A stretch of 64,000 nt of DNA from Rhizophagus irregularis (lineage: Eukaryota; Glomeromycota; Glomeromycetes; Glomerales; Glomeraceae), in the NCBI RefSeq assembly GCF_026210795.1, contig NC_089448.1, forward strand, positions 1 to 64,000, given 5' to 3'. A program made the position numbers and the translations under genes. How positions within the stretch are numbered: the first letter of the stretch is position 1; each line of letters starts with the position of its first letter. A model generated the notes under the pieces. The model was not told the DNA's origin and made no database searches. It saw nothing but the letters and a program-made list of their open reading frames with translations. Of the stretch, positions 36,848-48,080 are shown in pieces.

Positions 36848-39121
36848 ATGTCGTTAGAAATGGTAATTTTTTAAATTTATATTTATATTATTTTAAAGTA
36901 AACTATATTAATTAAATATAAATTTTGTTATTATAATTTATAGCGTACAGATACAGAAATTTCTGATAAATCTAAATCTAATATTTGGAAGTATTTCACG
37001 AAAGAAAGAGGGCAAGATAATAAAATTACTGCAAAATGCAATTATTGTAATGCCAAATATGCTGTTGTTAAAGGCGCAACAACAAATCTTTGGACACATA
37101 TTAAAAAAATACATGTGTCTCTTTTTGATTTATCAACTACTCAACGTACATTAGAACAATATGGTTTATCAGTAAATAGTAATAGTGAAATTTTTACAGG
37201 GGTAATTAATTAATAATTATATAACAAATAACTGATAATTATATTTAGATATTTAGTAAAAATAATCAAATATCACTTTTTTTTAATATAGGCTAGTACG
37301 GAAGAAAATCTACGAAAATGGTTAACAAATTGGATTATTCTTGAAGATCTTCCATTTACAATTGTCGAGGGATGGCTTAAATGGATTCTTAAAAAAGTTA
37401 CTGGTGGATTTCATCTTGTATCTGCAGATACAATTAGACGTGATATTATACAATATCATATAGACATATGAACAACTATTCAAAAAATTTTAAAGGAAAC
37501 TTCAGGAAAATTATCATTATCATTAGATATTTGGACTTCAACGGTTGTCAAATCATATATGGAAATAACTGTACATTTTATCGATAATTCTTGGCACCTT
37601 CAACAAATAACTCTTGATTTTATCGAATTAGAAGGTTCTCATACTGGAAAAAATATTGCAGAAGAGCTAATTATGGTATTAAATTTATATGATATTTCAA
37701 AAAAAGGTAAAGTAATTACGTTAATAACTATTAAATTACTAAATTATTTATTTATTTTATTGTAACTAAAATAATGTATTTTTTGTAGATTAATAGCATT
37801 ACTACCGATAATGCTTCCAATAACGATACTATGTTTAGTTATCTTGAATTGTGGGCAAAAGATAACGATATTGATTTTTCTGGAAATAATCAGCAATGTC
37901 GATGTTTTGCACATGTTGTAAATCTTGCAGTTCAAGCTGCATTAAAGGAACTAAAACCAGAAATTGATAAAATTCGAAATCTTATTGTCAAATCCCGTTC
38001 ATTATCACAACGCCGCAAAAAGTTTTCAGAAATTTCTAAGCTTAATGGAGTTGATGATCTATTGCCTATTCTTGATGTTCCAACACGTTGGAATTCAACA
38101 TATGATATGGTTAAGCGAGCTCTAGATTTAAAAGTGGTATGTATTATAATATTTTTAAATTTATTTATTACAAAGTAAAATAGATATAATATTTACAACA
38201 CCTTTTTACAATTAGGTTTTTGATAAAATCATATTAGCTAACGAATTTTCAGACTTAAACAGTATTAAATTAAGTCAATCTGATTGGACATCTCTGGAAA
38301 ATATTGCAGCATTTTTACGGTGTTTTGCCAAACTTTCAACTGAAATGTGTGCGTCAACATATCCTACAATTAGTGCAGTATATCCAATGTATAATCTTCT
38401 TATGGGTCATGCTGAAAAAAAAATGAATAAAGACAAAACTCCAAATAATATAGCTTTAGCAGCAAATGCGGCATGGAATAAACTTTATGAGTATTACAAT
38501 AAAGCATCTGAGGAAACACATTATATTGCTACAATCCTTGATCCTCGCTGGAAAATCAAATATTTTAAGGACTGGGAAGATGAGGAAAATGGAGACGAAA
38601 ATATGTATTATAAAAATGCCAAAAAAATGTAAGTTAAATTGTTTAAATTTTCAAAAAAAAAACTACACGAAAAATTTTTAATTTATTTATTATTTTATTT
38701 TAAATCTAGATTTACACGTAAATTTGATGAATATCGTTCCATTTATTATCCAGTTTCAGGAATGTTAAATAATAGTTCAGGTGAGAATGAGGACAGCGAA
38801 GATTCTTTATTTCCAGTTCCTAAACGGTTTCGTAATAATAACGGGCATGATGAGCTCAATAGTTACTTTAATAGTACTCCAGAACCAGGAACAATTAATG
38901 TACTAGAATGGTGGAAAAGTCATAAAAGTAATTATCCTACATTAGTGAAAATGGCACGAAATTATTTGGCTATACCAGCAACTAGTGCGCCAGTAGAACG
39001 ATTATTTAGTGAAAGTGGTAATCTAATAACTCCAGAACGAAATAGACTCAGAAGTGACATAATTCACGCAATTATGTGTCTTAAAAGTTGGTTAACTATT
39101 CCTAATATTACAAATCAGTAA
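36848..39121 (+). pseudogene. hAT transposase with BED zinc finger, nearly intact
   Basis: Six exons: 36,848-36,862, 36,944-37,201, 37,292-37,706, 37,789-38,136, 38,216-38,628, 38,710-39,121. Exon 2 has the BED finger (IWKYFTKE, CNYC, then TNLWTHIKKIH). Exon 3 has the LSLDIWTS catalytic-Asp region. Exon 4 has TTDNASNN with the second Asp, CRCFAHVVNLAV and TRWNSTYDM. The last exon has the conserved hAT dimerisation end (EWWKSH, LARNYL-like, SAPVERLFSESG). There is one in-frame TGA at 37,469-37,471, and the exon 3 to 4 junction seems out of phase by one base. With only these two lesions it was active recently. TGA could derive from CGA by a C-to-T change. Confidence 0.9.
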
Positions 39122-39350
39122 AATCTATGTAATTTGATATAAATAAATAAAAATTTACATTTTGCAATATTAAAAAACACGTTTAACAATCTTATTTTAT
39201 TTAATTTTTCGGGTTATGCTAAAAAAAAATTTGTATTAATAAAAATCGTCTGAAATTCATGCCATAATACATCAATTTAAAACAAAAATCAAAATAAATT
39301 AAACTAATAAAAAAAAGATTAACATAATAAAAAAATAAATGAAATACAAT

Positions 39351-40275
39351 ATTTCGTTCAAGATCCAGGTCGTCTTTCGTCTGTTCGTCCAGGATTGCTA
39401 AAAAAGAGAAGGGAAACGTTAATTACGTTCCCAGAAGTATAAAGATCAATAAAAAGAACGAAATAACTTACCACATTTCGTTCGTTTAAGATCCAGGTCG
39501 GCCATTTATCCAGGATTGCTGAAAGGAGAAGGGAAACGTTAATTACGTTCCCTGAAAGTATAAAAATCAAAAAATATATGAAAAAAGAATGAAATAACTT
39601 ACCGCATTTCGTTCGAGATCCAGGTCTGTTCGTCCAGGATTGCTAAAAAAGAGAAGGGAAACGTTAATTACGTTCCCTGAAAGTATAAAAATCAAAAATT
39701 TTATAAAAAAAGAATGAAATAATTTACCGCACTTCATTCAAGATCCCAGTCATTTGGCTTCATCCGTTCGTCCAAGTCTGTTCTTGAAAAAAAGAAAGAA
39801 AAAAAGAAATTAAGAAAAAGAGAAAAAATGTAAAAAAAAGTTAAAGAAAAAAAAAACAAAATGACTCACCAGTTACCACATTTCGTCCAAGATCCAGTTG
39901 TTCGGCCCTGTAAAGAAATCAATCCGTTTTTTATATTCCATCTCTTTTACGTAAAAGGTCCATATTTCCGGAATTAATAATAACCTTATATCACGGAATT
40001 CGAATTATTTACATTTTTCGTAAGAAACTTGACGAAGTTATTAAAAGATTTTTTCTTACCTTAAATCATAGGTAAGTGATTTATCGTGAAAGACCTAATT
40101 TTACGGAGTTTTTACAGAAATAACGGATAAAGTTCTTTATAGGGCGGCTTTGTCTGTTCATCTGGGTTCGCTAAAGTAAAAGAAAAAGGAAGCGTTAATG
40201 AATTTCCCTGAAGTAAAAAAAAAACAACGAAAAAAAAAGAAGAACGAATTACCTTGCCATTTGTTCGAGGGCTGT
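39351..40275 (-). repeat. Mini-exon array ii, inside the hAT transposon
   Basis: On the minus strand, exon-like blocks between AG acceptors and GTAAG/GTGAG donors: 40,275-40,253 (partial), 40,170 on, 39,907-39,870, 39,782-39,728, 39,642-39,603, 39,518-39,472 and 39,397 to about 39,351. Several start CAATCCTGGA(C/T) and end ACGAAATG(T/C)G. Translated units share a hydrophilic pattern such as ILDEQTKDDLDLERN and ANPDEQTK. The introns contain GGGAACGTAATTAACGTTTC, a near-perfect hairpin whose loop includes a TTAAC branch-like site, then a T/C tract and TAG. Some units have lost frame. The 40,276 MITE cuts the first block. No promoter or signal-peptide exon is seen. Confidence 0.7.
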
Positions 40276-40554
40276 CACTGGTAAAAAAATGATTTATCCT
40301 ACACATATCTTACACATATTGGGTACTTAAAATGTAGAAAATCATACACAAATAATACACATATCATACACATATCGGGTACTAATATATATATCATACA
40401 TATATCAGGTACCTGATAGGTATACTATATATATAAGTACCCGATATGTGTATGATATGTGTATTATTTGTGTATGATTTTCTACATTTTGAGTACCCGA
40501 TATATGTAAGATATGTGTAGGATATGTGTAGGATAGACCATTTTTTTACCAGTG
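40276..40554. mobile_element. CACTA-like palindromic MITE, copy 1
   Basis: A 279-bp near-perfect palindrome beginning CACTGGTAAAAAAATGATTT and ending with its inverse. The flanking 3-mers are both TGT, fitting the 3-bp duplication of CACTA (CMC) elements. It is inserted into the first block of array ii. Confidence 0.92.
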
Positions 40555-41896
40555 TGTTCATTTGGAATTTGGCAAGCTGGATGCTTTATCTGATTAAATT
40601 CAAGAAATTTCACCATATATTCAATAACAACTGCTCTATTCGATTAATTTAATGAAGTGTATTTAACGTTAATAGTCATTTAGAAAAAACTTTTTAATTT
40701 TTAAAAAAGGAAAGATACGGTAGCAGATCATACTAAAAAAAGGTACGCAACATCAAATCAAATTCGAATTTAAACGTATCAAATTCGATCAAATTCAAAT
40801 TTAAATTAAACCAATCAAATCAAATCAAATATCTGATTCGAAAAATCAAATCAAATACAAATTGACTATATATTTGATTTGATTTGATTTTGCGGAACCC
40901 TAGTGAAAACAACTGAACCTTAATTGCAGAACTGGAAGGACTAAAGGACCTAAAATTAATGAAATAGGAATAGTAAGAAATAAAGCGTAAGAATGTAAGT
41001 TAAAAATAAAAATAAAATAAAAATACCTTGAGACAGAAAGAACTGAGGAAATGAGATTCAATAAATGTATATGACGTGATCATGTGGCCAATCTGGCCAA
41101 TCAAAAATATTAAATCTGTCTCGTGATTTAAGATCCCAGATGATGTTTAAGTAATTTCCAAAATTTAATAATTTTTTTTTTATAAAAAAGTATAACATGC
41201 ATTTTATTATGCCATGTACTGTATAGTTAGATACTACAGTCAACTCCCTTTATAGTCACTTCCGTTATAGTCACATTCTACTATATAGTCACACCAGTTG
41301 AATGTTCAAAATACTTTATTATTAAAATCTATCATATATAGTCACAATCTATCTATAGTCACTATCACATCTATCCTCAAAAATCTTATATTAAAAAGAA
41401 CTGTTTATAATCACAGTTATATAAAGAATATATTAAATAGCTTGGCATCTAATAATAGTACAAAGATGTACCATAGCTTGTTAGAATTGTCTCATTGAGA
41501 CGAATCAAATGGTGGTAGTTTTATCCTTTTATGATCACTGGCTGATGAGTTATTCAACAAAATGTTAAGCATCGGCATTATTATATTTCTTGATTTACGT
41601 TTACTGCGCCATTTAACATTTTGCTAAATTTCTCAGTACCTAGTGATTGTAAAAAGACAATTAATAGCTCGTTGGAATCGCCTCATCAAGACGAATCGAA
41701 TGGTGGTAAGCTCATCTCTCTGTGATCAATATTGTCGGAGTTACTACTTAAAAACCATTTAATATTTTTTAATTTCAGAAATTGATCTAGTGATTAGATT
41801 TCGATGTATTTTATACCCATTAGATTTGTCGCATCAAGACGAATTGAATGGTAGTAAGATCGTCTCTCTAAGATCAATATTGGCAGAGTTATTACG

Positions 41897-42175
41897 CACT
41901 GGTAAAAAAATGATTTATCCTACACATATCTTACACATATTGGGTATTTAAAATGTAGAAAATCATACACAAATAATACACATATCATACACATATCGGG
42001 TACTAATATATATATCATACATATATCAGGTACCTGATAGGTATACTATATATATAAGTACCCGATATGTGTATGATATGTGTATTATTTATGTATGATT
42101 TTCTACATTTTGAGTACCCGATATATGTAAGATATGTGTAGGATATGTGTAGGATAGACCATTTTTTTACCAGTG
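41897..42175. mobile_element. CACTA-like palindromic MITE, copy 2
   Basis: 279 bp, differing from copy 1 at only about two positions. Right flank TAC and left flank TAC plus one extra G; copy 1 of family B shows the uninterrupted site (GTTATTACACAAAAACC). Near identity of the two MITEs indicates recent movement. Confidence 0.9.
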
Positions 42176-42418
42176 TACACAAAAACTATTAATATTTTTT
42201 TAATTTCGGAAATTAATCTAGTGATTGGATTTTGATATATTTTATACCATTAGAACCGTCTCATCGAAACAAATCGAATGGCGGTAAGATTATCTCTCTA
42301 CGATTAATATTGACGGAGTTATGATACAATAAAGTTTTAAGTATAATTTTGACCAAAATTATGTTAATTTTTGGCCGGAATTATGATATTCTAATATAAG
42401 AAATTTTTTATAGTCACA

Positions 42419-44376
42419 TCTATATCTATAAAAAAAAGTATTGTGCGACTGTGATGTTAAGACTAAAAGGTGAATTTAAATTGGATCGTTCAGCATCAGG
42501 TGTCTGCTCCCTGTGCAGATTGTTATACAGGATTCAGGGTGGCGCATCATTTGACATTGATTAGCTTAATTGGGCAGCTCTAGGACCCCGAAAAATACAT
42601 ATGGAGGTCATAAATGATCAGCAAGATTTTGGCCTAAAATAAGCAATTTTTCAGGGCCAGAATTATGATAATGCTGGCCAGTATCAAACCGGACAATAAA
42701 ATTTAAGCCGGCACTATCTAAAAAAGGCAAGATTTTCATGAAAATTTTGGTTCTTTTTAAGCAAACTCAAATGTGACCTTTTTATGTATTTTTCAGGATC
42801 CTGCAGCTCTAATCCCAATACAATTTTGAATTAGGCTGCATAAATGATTGGCACAAAAACAAATTATAGCAACTAATCCAATTTGTAATTGTAATATAAA
42901 ATATAAAAAATTTATTAAGCTATAAAAATAATTTAATCGTAACAATGAAATTCTTCACATGAGAAATCATCATTGTAATCATCATTGTTTTCTTTAAAAA
43001 AAAATTTGTTTTTGGATTTTTCCATATGATGATTTTTTTTTTAAAAAAATATTTTTCAGTTTCTGAATTTTCCCACACGACAAAAAAAAATCCCTTTCTT
43101 TTAAAAAAAAATACACCTTTTCTTTTTACATTTAATTTTTAATTTCTAATTCCTGCACAGCTCTCAAAGTAGAATTTTACCCAGGGAATTGAACATTTCT
43201 AATAACAGCAATTACAGGTATTAATAACTATGCAAAAAACCAAAAAAAAAAACCAAAAAAATAAAGTCTTTTTCTTTTTAGGTTTCAGTAGTTTTCTTGG
43301 TTTGTCTTCAAATGCGTGGAAATTTGGTAAGGAAGGATTTAGTAATACATTTCTTTTAATCAAACATTTCTAACAGTTTGATTTTTTATTTTTTTAGATG
43401 AGGAATAATTTGTACACGAACAGAATTGTGGTGAGTATTTTTTCTTTGAAAAATTTTTTAACAAAACATTTACTAACATTATGTTTCTTCCTTTTTTATA
43501 TGGTTTGTTCGTGATTCTGGACGTATGAAATTTTAGTGGGTTTTTTTAAAATGCTTCTTTTAACATAATGTTAGTTAACAAAATGTTTACTAATATTTAT
43601 TTTTGCATTCTGTAGGGTGGCTCTTTGGATCTTTCCAGACATGGAATTTGTAAGTGTTTTTCATTAATTTTTTATTTCTTAATGAAATTAAACATTAACT
43701 ATTTCGTGTTCTATATTTTGTAGTTTAGACAGTACTGCAACATCTTGGACAGATGTAAATTTTGGTAAATAAAATTTTCCTAACATTATTTCTTTAACAA
43801 AACATTATTGATGTTTCATTCTTTTATTTTTTTTTAGTAGATGATCAATTTTTGAGAACTTTGGGTAAGTTCTGAAAATGAATTTTAAACTTAAAAAAAA
43901 TGTCACTAATTTAACTTTTTTTTTTTGTAGGGAATCACCCTTTTCTCTTTTTTAGGTTTTGGTGATACCTTTCAGAGTGAAGGTTAGTTTGAATTATATT
44001 TTAAAAAATTCTTTTTCGTAATTACTAATCATTTTTTCTTTTCTTTTTTTAAAGTTTGGTACCTTTTTTAGGTCCAATGATTCTTTGAATGTTTTTTTAG
44101 ATTTTCCCAGCTTCCTAATGAACCACTATAACTATTATAATAACTATTATAATAAAAAAATGTATTGCATATTATTTATATTTTATTATTATTTTATTTT
44201 GTCAATGTAATGTAAAATCACTTGCCATACACAGCCTATGGATTCCCTATTTACCACAAAATTCCAAATTAATGCTAATAACCATTCTAGACTTTATATA
44301 ACAGTTTAGTAGAAAGGTATCTGATTTTCATAATTTTAATTAGCCAGACCCGCATGAAATGCAGGCATCCTGCTAG
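42419..44376 (+). mobile_element. Non-autonomous Helitron, 1,958 bp
   Basis: Starts TCTATATCTATAAAAAAAAG and ends ATGCAGGCATCCTGCTAG. The end has the classical short hairpin (GCAGG/CCTGC) a few bases before CTAG, and the start has TC. Insertion is exactly between A and T without target duplication: the paralogous family B copy shows the empty site CACA|TCTCTTTATAATCACC at 13,822/13,823. No Rep/helicase gene is present. The interior holds 700 bp of AT-rich DNA and then mini-exon array iii, presumably captured host sequence. Confidence 0.93.
43282..44115 (+). repeat. Mini-exon array iii, carried by the Helitron
   Basis: On the + strand exon-like blocks at 43,282-43,326, 43,398-43,430, 43,616-43,649, 43,724-43,764, 43,838-43,863 and two more up to about 44,090 are bounded by TTTTTTTAG or TGTAG and by GTAAG, GTGAGT or GTAAAT. 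The blocks resemble one another (GGCTCTTTGGAT, GACATGGAATTTG, GATGTAAATTTTG). Introns carry paired arms around CTAAC, for example AATCAAAC...GTTTGATT near 43,360-43,385 and AAACAT...ATGTTT near 43,460-43,485. The arms differ between introns yet still pair. Frames are broken in places; no start exon was found. Confidence 0.65.
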
Positions 44377-44469
44377 TCTCTTTATAATCACCAAATATGG
44401 ATTGTCCCAAATGTGTGATTATAAAGAGAGTTGACTGTATATAACATCATAATTCAATATCTATATTAT

Positions 44470-45260
44470 CCAGATTATTGGTTTTAAAACGTTAAAATTA
44501 ACGTTTTTCAATTAAAAGTAAAAAAAAACATTTTTTTTAATGAAAAAAACATTGAAATTGACGTAAAATTAATAAAAAAAATATTTTTTTTAATTAAAAA
44601 TATCGAAATTGATATTTTTTTAATTAAATCAATAAAAAAATGTTTTTTTTTCAATTAAAAATATCAAAATTGACATTTGTTTAATTAAAATCAATAAAAA
44701 AAATGTTTTTTAATTATAATTAAAATTAATAAAAAAAATTGTTTTTTATTTTAATTAAAAATGTTAAAATTAATGTTTTTTTAATTAAATCAATAAAAAA
44801 AACATTTTTTTTAATTAAAAATGTCAAAATTGACATTTTTTTTTAATTAAAATCAATAAAAAAAGTCAAAATTGATTTTTTTTTAATTAAATCAATAAAT
44901 AAAAATGTTTTTTAATTAAAGAATTTTTTTTAATTAAAATTGTCAAAAATTAACATTTTTTTGAAAAAAAATTGGTTTTTTAATTTAAAAATGTTTACTT
45001 GACATTTTTAATTAAGATAAATAAAAAAAGTGATTTTTTTAATTAAAAACATTGGACTTTGGCATTTTTAATTAAAAGAATTTAAAAACAATTGTTTTTT
45101 TTAAATTTTTAAAAATATAAGTTCAACATTTTTAATAAAAATAAATACAACTTTTTGATTTAAATATGTCAAACTTGACATTTTTTAATTAAAATAAGTA
45201 AAAAAAATAATGTTTTTTAATTTAAAACATTGAATTTTACGTTTTTTTATAAAAAAAATT
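44470..45260. repeat. Degenerate AT-rich minisatellite
   Basis: Repeats of AATTAAAATCAATAAAAAAA followed by TGTTTTTTAATTAAAAATGTC, and CAAAATTGACATTTTT, with unit length about 60-65 bp and much drift. No coding content. It is followed at 45,280 by a GGGTCAGGTAACCC motif like the hAT-like element ends at 24,875. Confidence 0.7.
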
Positions 45261-45829
45261 AGAATTTATTTCAGGCCAAATGGGTCAGGTAACCCAACCT
45301 ATTTGGAACATTACTTACAGCTAGTATTAAAATAAAATAAATGAACTCTCATTATATCAAAAGTTTGTTATTACTTTTATTATTAAAAAAAGAATAATAG
45401 TAAAAAAAAAATAATAATAAAATGCGTTGTCATGATTATCAAAAAAAAAAATCTAATGATCAACAAAATTAAATCTTACTACAAAACTTTATAATTTGAT
45501 GGCTAAATTTAACGTAACATGAAAGTGCCACAGAAAACTCTAAATTGCAATTTTGCCTCTCAGATGCTTGTACTGTACTGTATTGAACTGAATTGAATTG
45601 TATTGTACTGTTCTAATACTATACTAATATTATAATACTTTTGGAAAAAAATTGATGATGATCATGCCTATATTTTGATAAAGACAACGTAACTTTAGCT
45701 GATCAATTTTTTAGGTCAAAAATAAGGATCAGCAAAATTATATTCCAAAACCCATTGATCAACAAAATTATTTTCTAAACGTGTTAATCATTTTTCAGTA
45801 AACATTATAATGGTGTCAAATTAGGCGTA
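45261..45829. other. AT-rich DNA, no gene seen
   Basis: Includes a TGTACTGTACTGTATTG-type microsatellite near 45,570-45,610. It precedes the LINE 5' end, whose exact position is not fixed. Confidence 0.5.
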
Positions 45830-45907
45830 TAAAGGAAAAGAGAACTCTTTCTTACAAATTGTTAAAATCGCTTAAAATCCGCAGTAAATATTAAACAATT
45901 TATAGAA

Positions 45908-48071
45908 ATGTCTGGAAACGCTAAACGAGGTGGTAGAGGTAGTAGACAAACATGTAGCTCAAGCTGTAATTTCCAAGCAGGTGGAAGTAGGCCAACTAGT
46001 CCTGAAAATCAGTTTACCTTTAGTGCACCAAAGGAAACTGCTACTCATCACGAGAGTATTTGGAAAACCTACCAGAAAAAGCTGCAACCAACTTCTGATA
46101 AAAAGATGACAAAAGCTATGGAAGCAGAACGTGCCATGGACATGGAAAAAAGTATTGTTCAGGACACTTATGGACTACACTCCAAATCTTCTTCTGGTAA
46201 CAACAAAGGGAACACTCACGAAAAATCCAAGGCGGTCGTGAAAGAAATGTCACGTGACCCTCCCTTATTTCCGCAAAATATTGTTAACAACGTGAATGGA
46301 ACCAATAATGTTCCAACTCTTAACAAAGAAATTACTTCAACTCCTTATAAGGATCAACAACAATCTGTTGAGTTGCCTAATCAGGATAAGAACAATCTGC
46401 AAGCCGATCATAAGTCTCAGCCCATGGATGTCGATCCTAGTAACTCTCACAAAGATTCATCGATCATTACGATTGAAAAGGTTAAAGAGCATATTGCAAT
46501 CGTCCCTTATGGTGAACTTCTTGGGGGTAAAACTACAAAACTTACTAAAATTAAAAATGCTTTGAAGACGTATAATATTCAGTACAATATGCAATTACCT
46601 ATCATCCAACTTGGTAAACAAGGGGCAAAAGTGTCCTTTTTGAATAAAGAAAAATATGATTAATTTCTCAAGATGGAAATTGTCATTCAGGAACAAAAAG
46701 AAGGTGATTCAGGAGAGGTTTTTAATGTCAAGCTTCAGCCTATTCCATCAAAACCTGTTAAGGTGGTTAATACAGATGAAAAAAATAATGATAATTTGCA
46801 AAATTCTAATGGTCGTACAATCCAAGTTATTGATATTTCTGCATATAAACAGGTTCGCGAAATTAGAGAATCATTTGAAGATCTTGGCAAAATTGAGAAA
46901 ATTTATACAAGAGGCGCTGGTCTTTACCAAGTCGCGTTCATTACATATAAGGATGCTAATTCTATTAGTTATTTCAACGAGCAATGGAGTTATCATATTA
47001 ATAAAGACATAGTTAGAGTCTTACCCTTGTTGTTGAGCAAGGAGGAACGTGAGAAAAGAAAACAATTCTCACTAAGATTATCGGGTTTACATTATCAAAC
47101 TAGTGGTTATAATCTTAAAGAAGTCATGACACAATGTAAAGGGAAAACTTGTTTTATCCCTGCCGTAATGATTAGAGGAAAATATCAAAGATGTCGCTAT
47201 GCTTACATTCATTTTTCTTCACGAGAGGATTTGATGGCAGCTAGACAAATGAATATTGAATTCAAAAAAGGCAATGCAGGTGCTAGAAAATTATATTGGA
47301 GTAAAGAGGAAAATCGCATTTGTAATATCTGCGGACTGCGGTAATCCTATACATATGGCTAAAGACTGTACTAACAAAGATATTAACAAGTCTCAATCAA
47401 AAAGATTTGTTAGTGGTGCTGATAATTGAAAAAACTTGAAAAAATCATATGCGGAGGCGGCTAAATCAAAACTAAAACCCAGAAATAATGCTAAATTTAA
47501 CAATAATAATATTCCCTCTGGATCACGTGATAAAGGAAGAGCTTGAAGCAATCATGATAATGCTGATGATGATGGTGAAGATTTCAATAACCATCCGATG
47601 TTTTTAAAATTCAAGGAACAAATTATTAACACCATAAGAAAGGTGGAAGATAAATTGTGTAAAATGGAATCACTCATTAACGACACTGGCAAGCAAATTA
47701 GTGAAGTAGTTACAGCACAACAAGCACTTAAATGCGATAAAGCACATCCAATCCCAAGTAGTAAGAAAAAGAAAAATCAACAATCCAATGCTGGTGCAGA
47801 AGTTAAAGCAGCGAAAAAACGCTGTAAAAGTGACTCTGAATCAAGTGAAGACGAAGATGAACTAGCAAATAAGTCCGCTCTTCAATCACAACAATTCCAA
47901 AAATCTGATCAAAATATTCAAAATATTGTGGATCAACAGAAAAAAATTCAACAAAATCACCAGGAAACTAAATCCTTACTTTCATCACTTTACAACATGT
48001 TATCTGGCGGCCCTTCAGCTTCATCATTATTGGGGGATAATGATGAAGTTTTTGATGATTCTGTCATATAA
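45908..48071 (+). pseudogene. LINE ORF1 (nucleic-acid-binding), broken
   Basis: Encodes a Gly/Ser-rich basic start, an RNA-binding-like middle and a zinc knuckle, then a charged coiled-coil and Lys/Ser-rich tail. Lesions in order: TAA at 46,661-46,663 (the frame simply continues), a one-base loss near 47,335 within the knuckle (a CxxCxxxxHxxxxC motif is formed by the bases around it), TGA at 47,427-47,429, TGA at 47,544-47,546. From 47,598 the frame is open to TAA 48,069-48,071. Both TGA codons could come from CGA by C-to-T change. Such ORF1 proteins bind LINE RNA. Confidence 0.8.
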
Positions 48072-48080
48072 TTATTTTTA

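Larger units (their letters stand above)
36392..40902 (+). mobile_element. hAT transposon, 4.5 kb, with transposase and antisense mini-exon array
   Basis: The ends are TAGGGATCCGCAA and, inverted, TAGGGTTCCGCAA. Flanking 8-mers GTGGCAAC (36,384-36,391) and GTGAAAAC (40,903-40,910) match at six of eight positions, as expected for an aged hAT duplication. Both ends carry dense TTTGATTTGA/TCAAATCAAA sub-terminal repeats (36,405-36,555 and 40,750-40,890), probably transposase-binding sites. The transposase gene occupies the + strand, 36,848-39,121. The 3' half holds mini-exon array ii on the minus strand and a CACTA-like MITE. Confidence 0.88.
41237..44437. mobile_element. Pogo-like family B element, copy 2, with two insertions
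   Basis: Ends CAGTCAACTCCCTTTATAGTC and inverted CTATAAAGAGAGTTGACTG-like, flanked by TA on both sides (41,235-41,236 and 44,438-44,439). It matches copy 1 (12,915-13,883) throughout, and without its two insertions (279 and 1,958 bp) it would be about 965 bp. It contains four copies of the hairpin module (near 41,495, 41,686, 41,835 and 42,265). Confidence 0.92.
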
